Below are positions 1 through 23,826 of a stretch of 64,000 nucleotides of DNA, piece after piece. The notes beneath the pieces are model-generated. The model had not been told where the DNA came from. It did no database searches and worked only from the letters and a program-made list of their open reading frames with translations. Positions within the stretch are counted from its first letter, which is position 1; the number at the start of each line of letters is the position of its first letter. This DNA comes from Moringa oleifera. Taxonomy: Eukaryota > Streptophyta > Magnoliopsida > Brassicales > Moringaceae. Where the stretch lies: the NCBI GenBank assembly GCA_021397835.1, contig JAJFZO010000191.1:749001-813000 (forward strand), read 5' to 3'. Both the position numbers and the translations under genes were made by a program.

Positions 1-76
1 TATGGTTCATAAACTTATTCATCTTCATTTTTAAATTCGCTTTTCTTTTTCCTTTTTTCCTGAATGTCTTGAATAG

Positions 77-6188
<6,112 letters not shown>

Positions 6189-7480
6189 GGTACTTGCAAC
6201 TACCTCTAAAATCTTTGGAGTTACTATAGAAGAGAAAGAACAATCAACCCATGTTGCCAATGCAGCATTATTCTGTCTGAAGTAGCATGTCCTGTTCTTG
6301 TTGTCTGGTTTGTCTCTTGCCATCAAATATTGCATGGAATACTGTCTGAAAGTTTATATGCTGGGTTCCATAAATCTCTGGTTTGTATTTCATCTTGAAC
6401 AATACAATACAGTCATAGTTCTGAACTGTTGAGAATGCTACATTTACAAAACTCAAAAACTTGAAGTTGCATTTATGTTTAGCTGACTGATGCAAGGCAA
6501 GAAGACTTAGATTCCAATGGCAGAAAGTGTTAGCTTCGAGTCCAAAACTATTTTAAACTTAATCTGACCTTTCCAATTTAGTAATTGACAGATTTGCTTA
6601 CCTATTATCCCGTTGTTACGTTTTTTAAAAACTTTTAAGTCTCTTGAATTATTCTTAAAAGCTATCTTTAAAGTTCTTTTTGTTTAGCTTGCATGATAAA
6701 GTTTACAAAATGAAGATAATAATTTTTTATTAATTTGAATTCACATTGGATTTATTAAAATAAAAATTTTTAAGATATTTTTAAAATTTATTATAAAAAT
6801 ATAAAAATAATAAAAATAAAAATAAGTATCTCATAAAATTTTAATATTTATTTTATATTATTAATCAAATTTTTATGTTTAAAAAATAATAAATTAAATT
6901 TTAAGATATCAATTTGATTTAAATTAAATTTTATCAAAATTAAGGATATTTATATTAAAAATTTAATATTGGCTTTAAATTTTTAATAAACATTAAAAAA
7001 TATTTAAATTGCTGTTATAAAAATTTTTAATATTAAAAAATATATATTTTTAAAATTTATATTATTAAAATTGTAAAAAATTATTTAAATTTTTAAAAAA
7101 TAAATTTAAAATAGAGTGAATAATTTATTTGAATTATTTTTAAGTATTTTAATTATAAAAATATTTATAATTATTTAAATTATAATTTAATTTAAATTAA
7201 ATTAACAAATAAAAATCTGATTTATTACATTTTGAATATGAGAATTTAATTGATAATATTAATATTTTATCAAATTTTTATTTTAAAAATAATTTGTTTA
7301 TTTTATTAAATTATTATATATTTATATTTAAATAATTTAACTTAATTTAAATTCATGAAAAATTTTGATTCATAACAATAAATGATAAATTCATCTTTGA
7401 AGTTAAATATATTATCTAATTAGTTTTTTTAAAAAAAGTTAATGATAAAGACATATATAAGGCAACATCATTGTATACTC

Positions 7481-7519
<39 letters not shown>

Positions 7520-7700
7520 ATATGGTCATTGAGCATTGGACCACAAACATAAAACAAAAAGATATTTAAAAAATCATAATATTCTTCTAGGGCATTTATT
7601 AAATTTGGGTAATTATCTTTTTTTTTAGTGGGTGATAAATAGGTTACATATTTCATGGATCCCATTAGTTATTGATTTCTTTTAAGAAAAAGAGAAAAAT
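6189..7700. other. CRT3-GLX2 spacer with AT-rich block
   Basis: After the CRT3 stop, 6189-6590 has ordinary composition and probably holds the 3' UTR. From about 6590 to 7450 the sequence is almost entirely A and T, with many short AAATTT/TTTAAA palindromes and no open frame. A (TA)n tract lies at about 7489-7512. No gene is visible on either strand. Confidence 0.8.
7489..7512. repeat. (TA)n microsatellite
   Basis: About 12 uninterrupted TA dinucleotides in the AT-rich spacer upstream of the glyoxalase II gene. Confidence 0.9.
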
Positions 7701-7701
7701 A

Positions 7702-8117
7702 TGACGTGGTTAAAAAATGCGGGTTAATTAAATACATATATAAGACGGAGAGACCACTTCAAAGGGTGGCAGGTGACGCACATCTGTCAACGAAAAGAGT
7801 GACACAATCATTGCCCAAGACGGCCAGTCCCGCGTCCATGTGCCTTGTTTTAACACCCTAATTACTCACCCGCCTGTGACTTTATCACCCAATTCGAGGT
7901 TAAAAGGACGGTGCGGTGTGGTGTTAGTAATAGTGATGAATTTATTTATTTTTTATTTTTCAAAAGGAGTTGTAATTCCTTTTCTCACTGCGTGCCAACT
8001 GCCAACAGAGCAACACGGACGAGCATATACCCCTCTCTTTCTCCCTCTGGTAATCCTACTACCTCTCTCCAGATTATAGTTTTCTCTCTCTTAAAAGCCA
8101 AAGAGAGAGGGGTGGAG
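7702..8117 (+). promoter_or_regulatory. Probable promoter and 5' UTR of the glyoxalase II gene
   Basis: TGACGTGG at 7702-7709 is an ACGT-core (G-box/ABRE/TGA-like) element. About 30 bp later TATATAAG (7737-7744) is a good TATA box. It is followed by a pyrimidine-rich leader (CTCTCTTTCTCCCTC, about 8032-8070) typical of plant core promoters and 5' UTRs, which runs to the ATG at 8118. The transcription start is inferred, not shown. Confidence 0.5.
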
Positions 8118-14013
<5,896 letters not shown>

Positions 14014-14066
14014 GAGTATTTCAATTCCTATTCTTGTATAGGAGAGTGTAGCACCTCAACATGTGA

Positions 14067-14072
14067 AATAAA
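14067..14072 (+). terminator. AATAAA poly(A) signal of the glyoxalase II gene
   Basis: Canonical hexamer 54 bp after the stop codon, in the expected position for a plant near-upstream element. Cleavage site not determined. Confidence 0.5.
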
Positions 14073-15438
14073 CACCCAAAATGTATTTGGTGAATGTTTC
14101 AAAGTTCTTTTAAATTTGAATACTTCTGCCGCCAAGTTGATTTTGATTGCACATATTAAAAAATGAAAAAAAAAAAAAAGTTGAATCCTATGGCTGACCA
14201 TAAGAATTGCATTCATGATGCTTTTCCTTACAGGTAGAAGTTTCTTGTTAGCATAATGATTTTGGATAGGTGAGTTGTCTTTGTTATGCATTGTGCATGC
14301 TGACCAAGTTGTCTCTTTTGAGTCTCAGTGGCCCATCACTTCAATGGATGGATCAGTTTACCAGACTTAACCTTCCCCACGTCACTTTTCTCACTTGAAG
14401 AAACTGACATCATCTTCCATGAGATTGATAGGTCCAACAGGTGAGCTAACTCAACCTTTTCATATGCATATCAACATTTACTACTTTGCCCCTATTAGGC
14501 TTTCTAGTGATTCCCTCTCTGGCCTCTGATTATGCCATGCCAGGCTATGCCATGTGGACGACATCTTTATCATTGTGTTCATTGGTTCTCTTGGACATAG
14601 TTTTTCTCTATTTTCTGGAAGAAAAAGAAAACCGAAAGCTCTTTGATTGTGACCAAAGGGCTCTTTCTTTGTGTGGTGCATTTATGGCGAATCTGATCTG
14701 CAGTCCATTTGCGACATCCAGCCGGTCTTCTTCTTGTAGGCCCTATTCCATTCTGGGGCATAAGAGTGAATGCAGGCCGATATGGGCTAAGTCAGCTTCC
14801 CTACTCATCGCTCTGATTGACTGAACAACTGTATAGTGTGTGGTATGGTGGGCCATCACTGTCACCTCAAATCTTTCATTTACGTGCTTCATTATTATAC
14901 CTTCTTCACCCCCCCCCCCCTTTTTTTTTTCTCAATTGAGATAATTAATAGTTTTTTTTTTTTATTAAAAGTACCATGTTCTACTTTTTAGATAATAAAA
15001 TTTACCCATCTCATATATACGGGTATTAAGTTGGAATCATATTATCATGAAATATATAAATTGAGATATGTAAATATAAATATATTGGTCAGTGTAATTT
15101 AAATATGTGAAATCGGGAACTTGGTTCAGTCTAAAATTTTTAAAATAAAACTATTAATATAATTTCAATTTTTGGCTTCATCATTTTAATAATTATCATA
15201 TTCAATATCAAAATTGTTATAATCATATACAGCACCAAATCTATTATCATAATGACACATTATTAATCAAATTATTTTTTTAAATTAAGAATATCACTCA
15301 AGTAAAACTGAATTATTATTTTTCAATATTTATAAAAATCATAAGTATCATATTTTAAGATTTTTAATATTTATTTAAATATTAACTTAAATGTCAAAAA
15401 TATTTTTTTATAAAATAGATTTGAGGTGATAATATCCA

Positions 15439-15458
15439 TATATATATATATATATATA
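15439..15458. repeat. (TA)n microsatellite
   Basis: About ten TA units inside the AT-rich spacer upstream of the HSD/reticulon gene. Confidence 0.85.
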
Positions 15459-16226
15459 AATTCCGTTTTCAACTTTTTTTTTTTTAATTTTTCTTTTACC
15501 TCATGGATTTGACAATGGCAATTGTTAGAAGTACTTTCTATTGCCTTGTGCTCATGTGAATCAATCTAATGAATAATTCTCATAGCACATGACTTCAGAT
15601 TAATGGCCCTTGTAATAAAACTACATTGTCATGATTATGCCCGTAAGAATGTTGAAATAATAACTATATCACAATAGGTTGCTTTCTTAACCAAAAACTA
15701 ATATGCATGCATGTTACATGAATACATAGATATAATGCATACATTTTATATGTTCTATTAAATAAAATAACGAACAAAAACTAGCTTATATTTTCACGTT
15801 TACGCAAAATGTTGAAATTTTCAAAAAATTATAATACATAATATTTTAATAAAATTAATTATTACAATTTTAATTAATTAATTATTTTTATATTATTAAT
15901 ATAAATTATAAAAAATTAAAATTTAATTTTTAATGGAAAAAATTGTGACTAATTTATATCAATAAAAGATCTTAGCATGATTAATTAAGTGATGCTTAAA
16001 TTCGTATAAAGTAAATATAAAAATTTGAATCTTCCGAGCCAAAAAGGCGAAAAGGCATTGTAGATAAAATGTATTTTTTCTCCCGGCGCCAAGTCAGTCC
16101 AACGCATAGATATAACAAACTAAGACCTGACGATATGACATCTCTCTGAATCAAAAAGTAAAATAGAAGACAAATCACAATTCATTTTCTCCCCCATAGA
16201 GTTTACCATCATTTAGAGACGCAGAA

Positions 16227-19200
16227 ATGGTGATCATGGATATTCCCTGTGGAGACTCGGGCCCCAAGACCTGTGTGGTTCTCGGTGGCCGAGGTTTCGT
16301 GGGGAGATCGCTGGTCTCCAGGCTATTGCAACTTGGCAACTGGATCGTCCGAGTCGCCGACTCCGCTAACTCTCTCTTACTCGACTCTTTCTCTGAGTCC
16401 GACTCGCTTCTCGCCGAGGCTATCTCCGCGGGTTGCGCCTCATATCACCACGTCGATGTTCATGATAAATCTCGAATCGCCCAAGGTGTATTTACTTTTG
16501 AAAACTTTGCATAGAATAATACTAGTAGATGTGCTTATGCATGTTGGTGTCTGCGTTTCATATTTTTCCTTTCTGTGGATGAAATTCTACTTGGTTTCAG
16601 AGACAATGCGTGGCAGGAAATTGTTTCGAAATAAAAGAAGAATCAACTAGTTTCGACTCGTACTAATGAACTGAGTTGGATGAAGTTTGAGTTCCTTTTT
16701 TTTTTCTTTTACATTTATTTTTTTGTTGTTGTTTAGTTTATATATTAATTTGTGTTGGTAGCTGTTCTTTTTTTTTTGCCAAGGAGATGCGTGAAAAGCA
16801 AATTTCAGTGAATTTTTAATGAATTTACTGTGCTCAACTGAGCCCATATGTTGGTCATTGCTTGTATCAGTGTTTGTGAAGAAAGTGAAATGAAAAGGAA
16901 AGGACGCTAAAGACTGTGTAAGATTTTTTTAAGTGGTCCCATGTTTGGTTGCCAAGAAGATGGTGGAAAGAAAGAATCATTCATTTATATCTTGGAAATT
17001 AACTTCCAGAATGTGATCTTAAGTAAAAGAAGAGAAGACCACCAAATTTCTAGTGTATTTGTTATTCTTGATTCTTGATTGTTTATGTTTCTATCAGCTG
17101 TCAGGCAAGCATGGTTACTGGCTCCAGATTTAGGATGGCCTGTGGAAACAGAAATTTTATAATGGAACTGCTGCATGTGTATGTTTTTGAAAGTAATTGT
17201 GACCCTTTTTCTTATCAATGAGATAGAAAAGTGTAACCCTTCTATTTTGTTTTATGTTTTTGTGTGAAATACTTGTTCAGAACTTCTGCTGCCTTATTTA
17301 TCTGATATTAATCAGTTATTAGCAGTTGGTTGTTCATTTCTCAGTTTTATAATGAAATCTGGGGTTGAGATATTAACTTCCCGTGTGTTGTTTACCTGTG
17401 GCAGCTATCGAAGGTTCATATGTTGTGTTCTACATGGAGCCCAGTGATCTGGATGCTGACGATTTTTATCAGTGCCACATGGTCATTGTGCAAGGTAAAT
17501 GTAATTTCTTTTAATTAGATAATGATGTAAAGGGAGTTTCTATGCAACTAAAGCATTTAGAGTGAAAAAAATGATTACTTCCATTATTGCTTTCTCATTT
17601 AGGTGCAAAAAATGTTATCAATGCATGCCGAGAGTGCAAAGTCAGGCAGCTTATCTACAACAGTTCTGCTGATGTTGTGTTTGATGGTTCAGAAGATATA
17701 CATGATGGTGATGAATCCCTGACATGTCCTTGGAAAGTAAGTTTCTCATCACAGCATCTAGTCAAATGCTTTTTACTATTTCTTCTTTATCAATGATCTA
17801 TCTGTTTATTGCTGTTAACTATGCTACAGTTCCCAGGAATGCTGATTGACCTTAAGGCCCAAGCAGAAGCACTGATTCTGTTTGCCAACAATATTGATGG
17901 TCTCTTGACTTGTGTGCTTCGTCCTAGTAATGTCTATGGACCTGGAGACACACAGATTGTGCCCTTTCTAGTGAATTTAGCAAAATCTGGTTGGGGAAAG
18001 GTTTAAGAACTATTTCTGCCTATCATCTTTTTCTGTGTGATTTTACTTTACAATATTGGTTTCTACTTGGATAGTTGTTGTGTATAACAGAGCATCTACA
18101 CTGTGATATTTTGATATCAACTGAAATTAAAATGTAGTGGTGAACTGAACTGCTGAGAAGCATTTTATTTCTATACCTACGTCTCCCATTTTGTTTTCAT
18201 ATAAAAATCACCTTGAGATCTCCTACAATCTAAAAACATGATGATTATGCTATGGCTGCCATTATATTTTAAAATCCATCTATCATTTTCCTTATCTGGG
18301 AATTGTGTCTTATGTGCTGTCTTTTTCTTTCCTGGGCTTGTGAAATTTATTCAGTTGACCTTTGTTATAGTAACGGTGTTTCTCATTCCAGTTTATTATA
18401 GGCAGCGGTGAAAATATGTCTGACTTTACCTATGCCGAGAATGTTGCTCATGCGCATATCTGTGCAACAGGAGCTCTAGATTCTCGGACGATGCTTGTGG
18501 CTGGCAAGGTACTACTCCTTAAATTTTGTTGGTGAAAGAGCTCTTGTATATAGTACATTCTTGTAAGATCTGTTCATAATGTGCATGTTTTATTGTAAAT
18601 GATTTATAGGCATTTTTCATTACTGATCTAAAGCACATAAAGTTCTGGGACTTTGTATCTCAAATACGCGAGGGATTGGGATATGGAAGGTATGTAAGCA
18701 TTCAAGAACTACTTAGCAGTTAGTTCTTTTCCCGTTGGCATCTAGAAGAAGATGATTGTTCAACTTTTAATCCATTAATGCAGCTTAAGTCCAAATTAAT
18801 GAAACACCAGGCCCAGCTCAAAACCAGAAAGGAAATAGAGAAAAAGAAAAAGAAAAGTAACTTTTAAGTTCGTTTAGAAAATTTTAGGAAATAAATAAGC
18901 TTGTGCCAATTGGCATTTTGGTGTGTGATAGTTTAGGACCCTTTCTATTGTGTAGTTTCATCCGCATAATACCCTACTTTATCTAATTCCTGTTGATTAT
19001 GGCATAGAAAATATCTTCTCATTGTTGTATTGATCATATAATTGTTGTTTGCTTCATATTCTGATAAATATTATGTTACATCCTTTGTTGTTTGTGGATT
19101 CATCAACATAATATCCTGCTTATTGGTTGCAGTTAATTCTAGTATGTAATATATGTTTTCAGCATCATCTTCTATCAGGTTGTTGTTTTTGTTGTCTGTG

Positions 19201-22200
19201 CGTGTGGGCGTGCTTGTACATATTTTTTTCTTTCATATATGGGCAATTCACGTGCTTGTATATATTGATGTATTACAATAATTTTTTGGATTGGTACTAT
19301 ATTGGATATGGACAAAGTTTTCCTACCTTTAGTTGAGTTGTAACTTTGATTGCAGACCATCAATAAAACTTCCTGCAAGGATGGCTTGGTATATTCTCTT
19401 GCTTCTCAAGTGGGCGGATGAAAAGTTGGGTTTCAGAATAAGTAGTTGTTCTGATTCAGCTCGTTACATTGTTAAATTAGCCTCACGCACGAGAACTTTC
19501 AACTGCAATGCAGCGCAGAAACATATCGGATACTCACCTGTCATATCCCCGGAAGTAAGTTTCTTTGCTGTATTATGCCTTCATTAAAAACTTACATCTA
19601 TTTTTACTTATTCTTTGTCTTTCTGTATCCTTCATCTGCCATTTTATTTCTTTTGCTTGCCTGTAAATTTCCACATCTTATTATTGGTATACTTGCTGCT
19701 ATGTTCTGATCCTTAGGAGCTTAGAGTTTTCCTGTTGTTCATCCATTTCAAACTTCTCTCCTCTTCTTTCCAACATTCTTGTTTGTCATTCTAATTAATT
19801 AATTTTTTTTATTACTTGTATTAATCTTATGATAAGAATGTCTGACAGGATGGAAGGATCAGCATTCCCGTCCTTCAATTACGTAGTAGTTACAGAGTTA
19901 GTGTCCACCAATTGATAGGTCCTCTTAGATGATTGCACTCATTTGTGGTATTTGTTTGACATCTTAGAAGCAAGGTACCTGTTTTTCTGTCAATGCCTTT
20001 GCTTTGAATTCTGGCAGGAAATGCATTTAAAGTTTATCTAGCTGGGGGGTAGGCGGAACATGAGGGAGGGAAATGGGTTGGAATAAAGAAGGCGCAAATT
20101 GTTTCTGGTTGGAAGAAACCATAATAGGAAATGGATTTACAATATTTGATTTCCTTTCTGAACACCAGAACATACTTATTTGTCAATGGCAGAAATTTGA
20201 GTTTAGCAGAAGATGGTTGTTTGTGGGATGGTGGCTATTTAATTTTCTTGTAATAGGTAATAACTACTTAGGTACTCTTTATCCTGTTCCCCCCCTCCTT
20301 GTTCATTAAACAAGTGGATAGGAAGATTAATTCTGGTTCCTCCCTGCACTTTTCCTTTCCATTCCATTCTTTTATCTTTCATGTTACATTCCTTGCTACA
20401 TGTACATGGTTGACAATTGAATATAGCTGATTCCTACGGATGGCAAAAGCTGATATGAAGTCTACTTCTGTCACTTCTTTGCAAATTGTGTTATTCTTCG
20501 GCACTGCTGGCCAAAAAACTTCTTTTCTGTGGGGATATATATCTATCTGTCAATGCTTTTACGGTCAAATAAAATCTCAGTATTGAATTCACCATGGTGC
20601 AATGTATTTCTATAGCATAGTCCACCGTGGGGATACTAGCCTAGCATTAAATACTATGTATTCTAACTTAAAGTAAATAATCTTGCACGATATATATAAT
20701 GTAAAGATAGAACATTCGGGGTTTTTATCCATTGTTAACTGAATGTATTTGACCTTTTTCTTCGTGAAATTTTGTTTTTTACTTTAATCAAGAAAAGGAG
20801 AAGGAAGATGACACACTGGTCTAATGAAGAAAATGAATCACAACAAACCAATCCAATTTATTTTCAATATGAAAAGAAAAAAGCTTAAATTCAGAGTAAA
20901 ACTGTTATAACTGTAAGTAAGAGTGTTTAGAGGCTTTTATGTTAAAAAAAAATCTTCATTGGATGGAAAGAACACAAGATTGGTTGTCCCTTTTCATCAA
21001 ACATTTTCCTTTTCCTTCGTCTCTTCTCCTCGTATTATTTCTTGTTTGATCATTTCATAGTTTGAATCTTTTCAATGAGAGTAAGGTCCTCTTAGTTATG
21101 AACTGTGGCTTTGCAACTGCTTTGTTGTTTGTTTCCATGATTCAACTTAATTGTAAAATGTGGAGATTTGAATGTCTGATGTTCTGCTTATGGGTGTGGT
21201 GGTTGCTAATTTTGCAGGAAGGTCTTGCATTAACTGTTGAGTCATTCTCTCATTTGGCAAAAAATTCAAGTTTTACAAGATACAGCAACTTCACTGGACC
21301 ATCAAAGGCAGATAAGCTGCTTGGTGGCGGGGAAGGTCAGAACCTTGTCGCATTATATAAACCTTTAAGTTTTCCAGTGGAACTGACTGCACATTGATCT
21401 ATTTCTGAAAAAACGTGAAGGGAAAAAAGAAGGAAACCATGGTTTTTTCAAATAACTACCTTTATTTCGGTTTTGATTATTTAAACATAGGGTTCATAGA
21501 ATTTTATATCTTAGTTCCTCCGGTTATTCATTACTTTTGCTTGCAGTTAACTTTGGCCTGAGTTATAGGCACAAGTAGCCCTCCTCTAGCTGCTGGAATG
21601 TAGATGGCTTGGGTTGTGCTTAGCCCAATCCTATCAGGTTCCCCTTGTACCCTTTCGCCTGATTGCGCTAAAGCCAAGTGTGTCTGAAGAACATTAATCA
21701 GTCATAACATGGTATCATCAGAAGCATATCTATAATGTAGTCTCTCTCTTTCTTAGGATGCTGATGAACAAGGATTTTCATGTAGTGTTTGACAGCCACG
21801 TAGTCCATAGTTGTTGCTTCAGTCTAAAGCTTATGCGACCATTGCAGGTGGGCAACTGTAAGATCAGATGGAGCAAAATGCACAATTAAATAATGATAGA
21901 GAAATTCAGTTTATGTCATGCCTTTGGATTGCATTTCCATTAGTTCAACAGTTTATTTATAGTGGTAGACTCTGCATGCTTTTGACTTGCATTTCCATCA
22001 GTTCGACCATTTGTTTACAGTAGTAGACTCTGCACTTTTAGGTGTTAGTTTTGTAAGTCTTACTGGAAAAATGACCTTGACTCTGTTGTTGCAGTTGCGG
22101 ACATTTTACTGTGGAGAGATGAGAAGAGAACATTTACATGCTTCTTTGCTCTGGTTGCGTTGTTTTATTGGTTTTTCCTATCTGGAAGAACTTTCACTTC

Positions 22201-23740
22201 TTCTGCAGCACAGTTTCTGCTTCTAGTTGAAATCATCTATTATGGATATGGCATTTTACCGCCAGAAGTGTGAGTATGAGGTTTATAAGAGCCTTGCATA
22301 TCATGTGACATTTTATATAGTTGGTTGATATTGGAGAGGGTTCAAAATATCATATCTCCATCTTTCATGGTTAAAAAACCATTTTGGAATGTAAATCAAC
22401 ATTCTGATTCTTGTTCTCTCGGGTTTCTATCACTTTGCTGGTTTGATCTGTGTACAGAATTGAACTTTTTGGTCCAGTTCCTCTTCCAACCTCCATCCCC
22501 TCTGCCCCTGCCTTTGTTATTATTCCCTTTGATTCAGTATTCAGTTTATGGAACTTCATCATGTTAGCTTATGCCCATATTTTCCTGTAAACTTATGCAG
22601 AAGAATGTGGTTTAAAATTTACATTTTCATCAACTCAAAGCCCAGCTTAATTACTGAGTTGCAAATAAATGGTTGAGTAATTCATAAATTCTAGTCTTTT
22701 TTTTTTTTAAAAAAAAACCACTTCATTTGAGTATGTTTTCTTCTATATCGCTTGCTTTTGGTTGCAGTATTCTCTTTTAAATTAATTGATGATTTTGTCG
22801 ACCATGTTGGTTTTGCAGCAGATTCAGTTTTCTTGTCAAGAGTATATATTTGTCCTCTTTTGAAATCCCAGAGTCAGTCACAAGAGATTCAGTCAGAACC
22901 TTAGCATGTCTGTGGAATACTGCAGTTAATAATACAAGATCATTGGCCAAAGGAGATAATTGGGGCAATTTCTTCAAGGTATGCATGATATTAATTCTGC
23001 CTTGCTGACTTCCATTTAATTTTTCACTGATTCTTATTTCATGTAAGGTTTATGGTATCCTATATGGTTGTCTTGTTGTAAACACAAATTTACGAGAAAA
23101 CTTCCAGCCAAAAGCTTTTCTTTTGTGGGAGCCTTATGCACCAATGCCATTCTAATTGCTCATTTCTGTTGGTGGCAATAAAGACATCATATTGCACTTG
23201 ATCTAGCTTGGAGTGAAGGTGGTATATGCATGTGATACCCCTCTTCCATTTGTCTTAGGTCTAGAAGGTTAAATGGATGCAGAACCTCTATTTTATTACG
23301 CCTTGTGTTGTCATGGCAGAAGAAGTTATTTTTAGCAACTCCTTTAACTTCTGAATTTCTGGCTAATACACTCTTTTAACTAATTCAGGTTGCAGTCTCT
23401 CTTTATCTTCTGAAGTTGATTGTCTCATGGCCCCTGAGAGTTCTTATCGGCCTGGGTAAGGAGCCATTAATTTTACACTTCCAATGCTATTTAGATTTTC
23501 ATTTTCCCCTTAATTTAACCTTGTTGGAAATACATGGCAGTCTTGGCACTTTCGTTCACTGCATTGTTTATGTACGAGCAATACGAAACTGAAATAGATG
23601 GGCTAGCGAGGCTTGTATTGACCATTACAACGGAATTGACGGGAGTGTTGATCAGAAATCTACCTGCATCAATTGCACCGGTTCTTCATAAATATGGAAT
23701 ATTGCGACAACCCAAAGCACCCACTGTAATACAGGACTAG
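16227..23740 (+). CDS. 3beta-hydroxysteroid dehydrogenase-like protein with C-terminal reticulon domain
   Basis: ER-membrane fusion of a short-chain dehydrogenase and a reticulon-homology domain, corresponding to plant RTNLB19/20-type proteins (Arabidopsis At2g43420, At2g26260). Twelve exons (16227-16485, 17405-17494, 17603-17736, 17830-18000, 18392-18508, 18610-18689, 19356-19554, 21218-21335, 22095-22269, 22819-22978, 23389-23455, 23541-23740) join in phase to 589 residues. The Rossmann motif VLGGRGFVGRSL is near residue 18. YNSSADVVFDG and LRPSNVYGPGDTQ are family signatures. The expected YxxxK keeps its lysine (IDLKAQAEA) but no tyrosine stands four residues before it. Residues ~390-589 carry two long hydrophobic hairpins (LVALFYWFFLSG...LLLVEIIYYGYG; LYLLKLIVSWPLRVLIGLVLAL), as in reticulons that bend tubular ER. 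Related proteins act in sterol C4-demethylation, but activity here is doubtful. An in-frame second ATG lies at 16236. Confidence 0.92.
21919..22036. repeat. 58-bp tandem duplication in HSD/reticulon intron 8
   Basis: Two diverged copies of a segment beginning GCATTTCCAT and ending near GTAGACTCTGCA are offset by 58 bp (GCATTTCCAT at 21931 and 21989). Each ends in an acceptor-like TTTATAG or TTTACAG, just upstream of the true acceptor at 22094. Confidence 0.75.
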
Positions 23741-23820
23741 AAGAGCCTGCTGTGCACGAGCAAGTACATAAACTGCCTTGCACCTCTGTTTTCCCTGCTC
23801 ATATTTGATTAGGCTTTTCT

Positions 23821-23826
23821 AATAAA
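23821..23826 (+). terminator. AATAAA poly(A) signal of the HSD/reticulon gene
   Basis: Canonical hexamer 81 bp after the stop codon, in an otherwise T-rich 3' UTR context. Confidence 0.5.

Larger units (their letters stand above)
14014..16226. other. GLX2-HSD spacer
   Basis: It holds the 3' end of the glyoxalase gene, then moderately complex DNA to about 14880, including an unrecognised 112-codon frame at 14486-14824 that I do not call. A 12-C run abuts a T run at 14909-14930. AT-rich DNA fills about 14935-15480 and 15760-15970, with (TA)n at 15439-15458. The final ~250 bp should contain the promoter of the next gene; I see no clear TATA box there. Confidence 0.7.

Noticed and set aside
14486..14824. 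112-codon + strand frame downstream of glyoxalase II
   Set aside because: No recognisable domain, an overlapping frame of similar size on the other strand, and no splice or UTR context. Probably chance.
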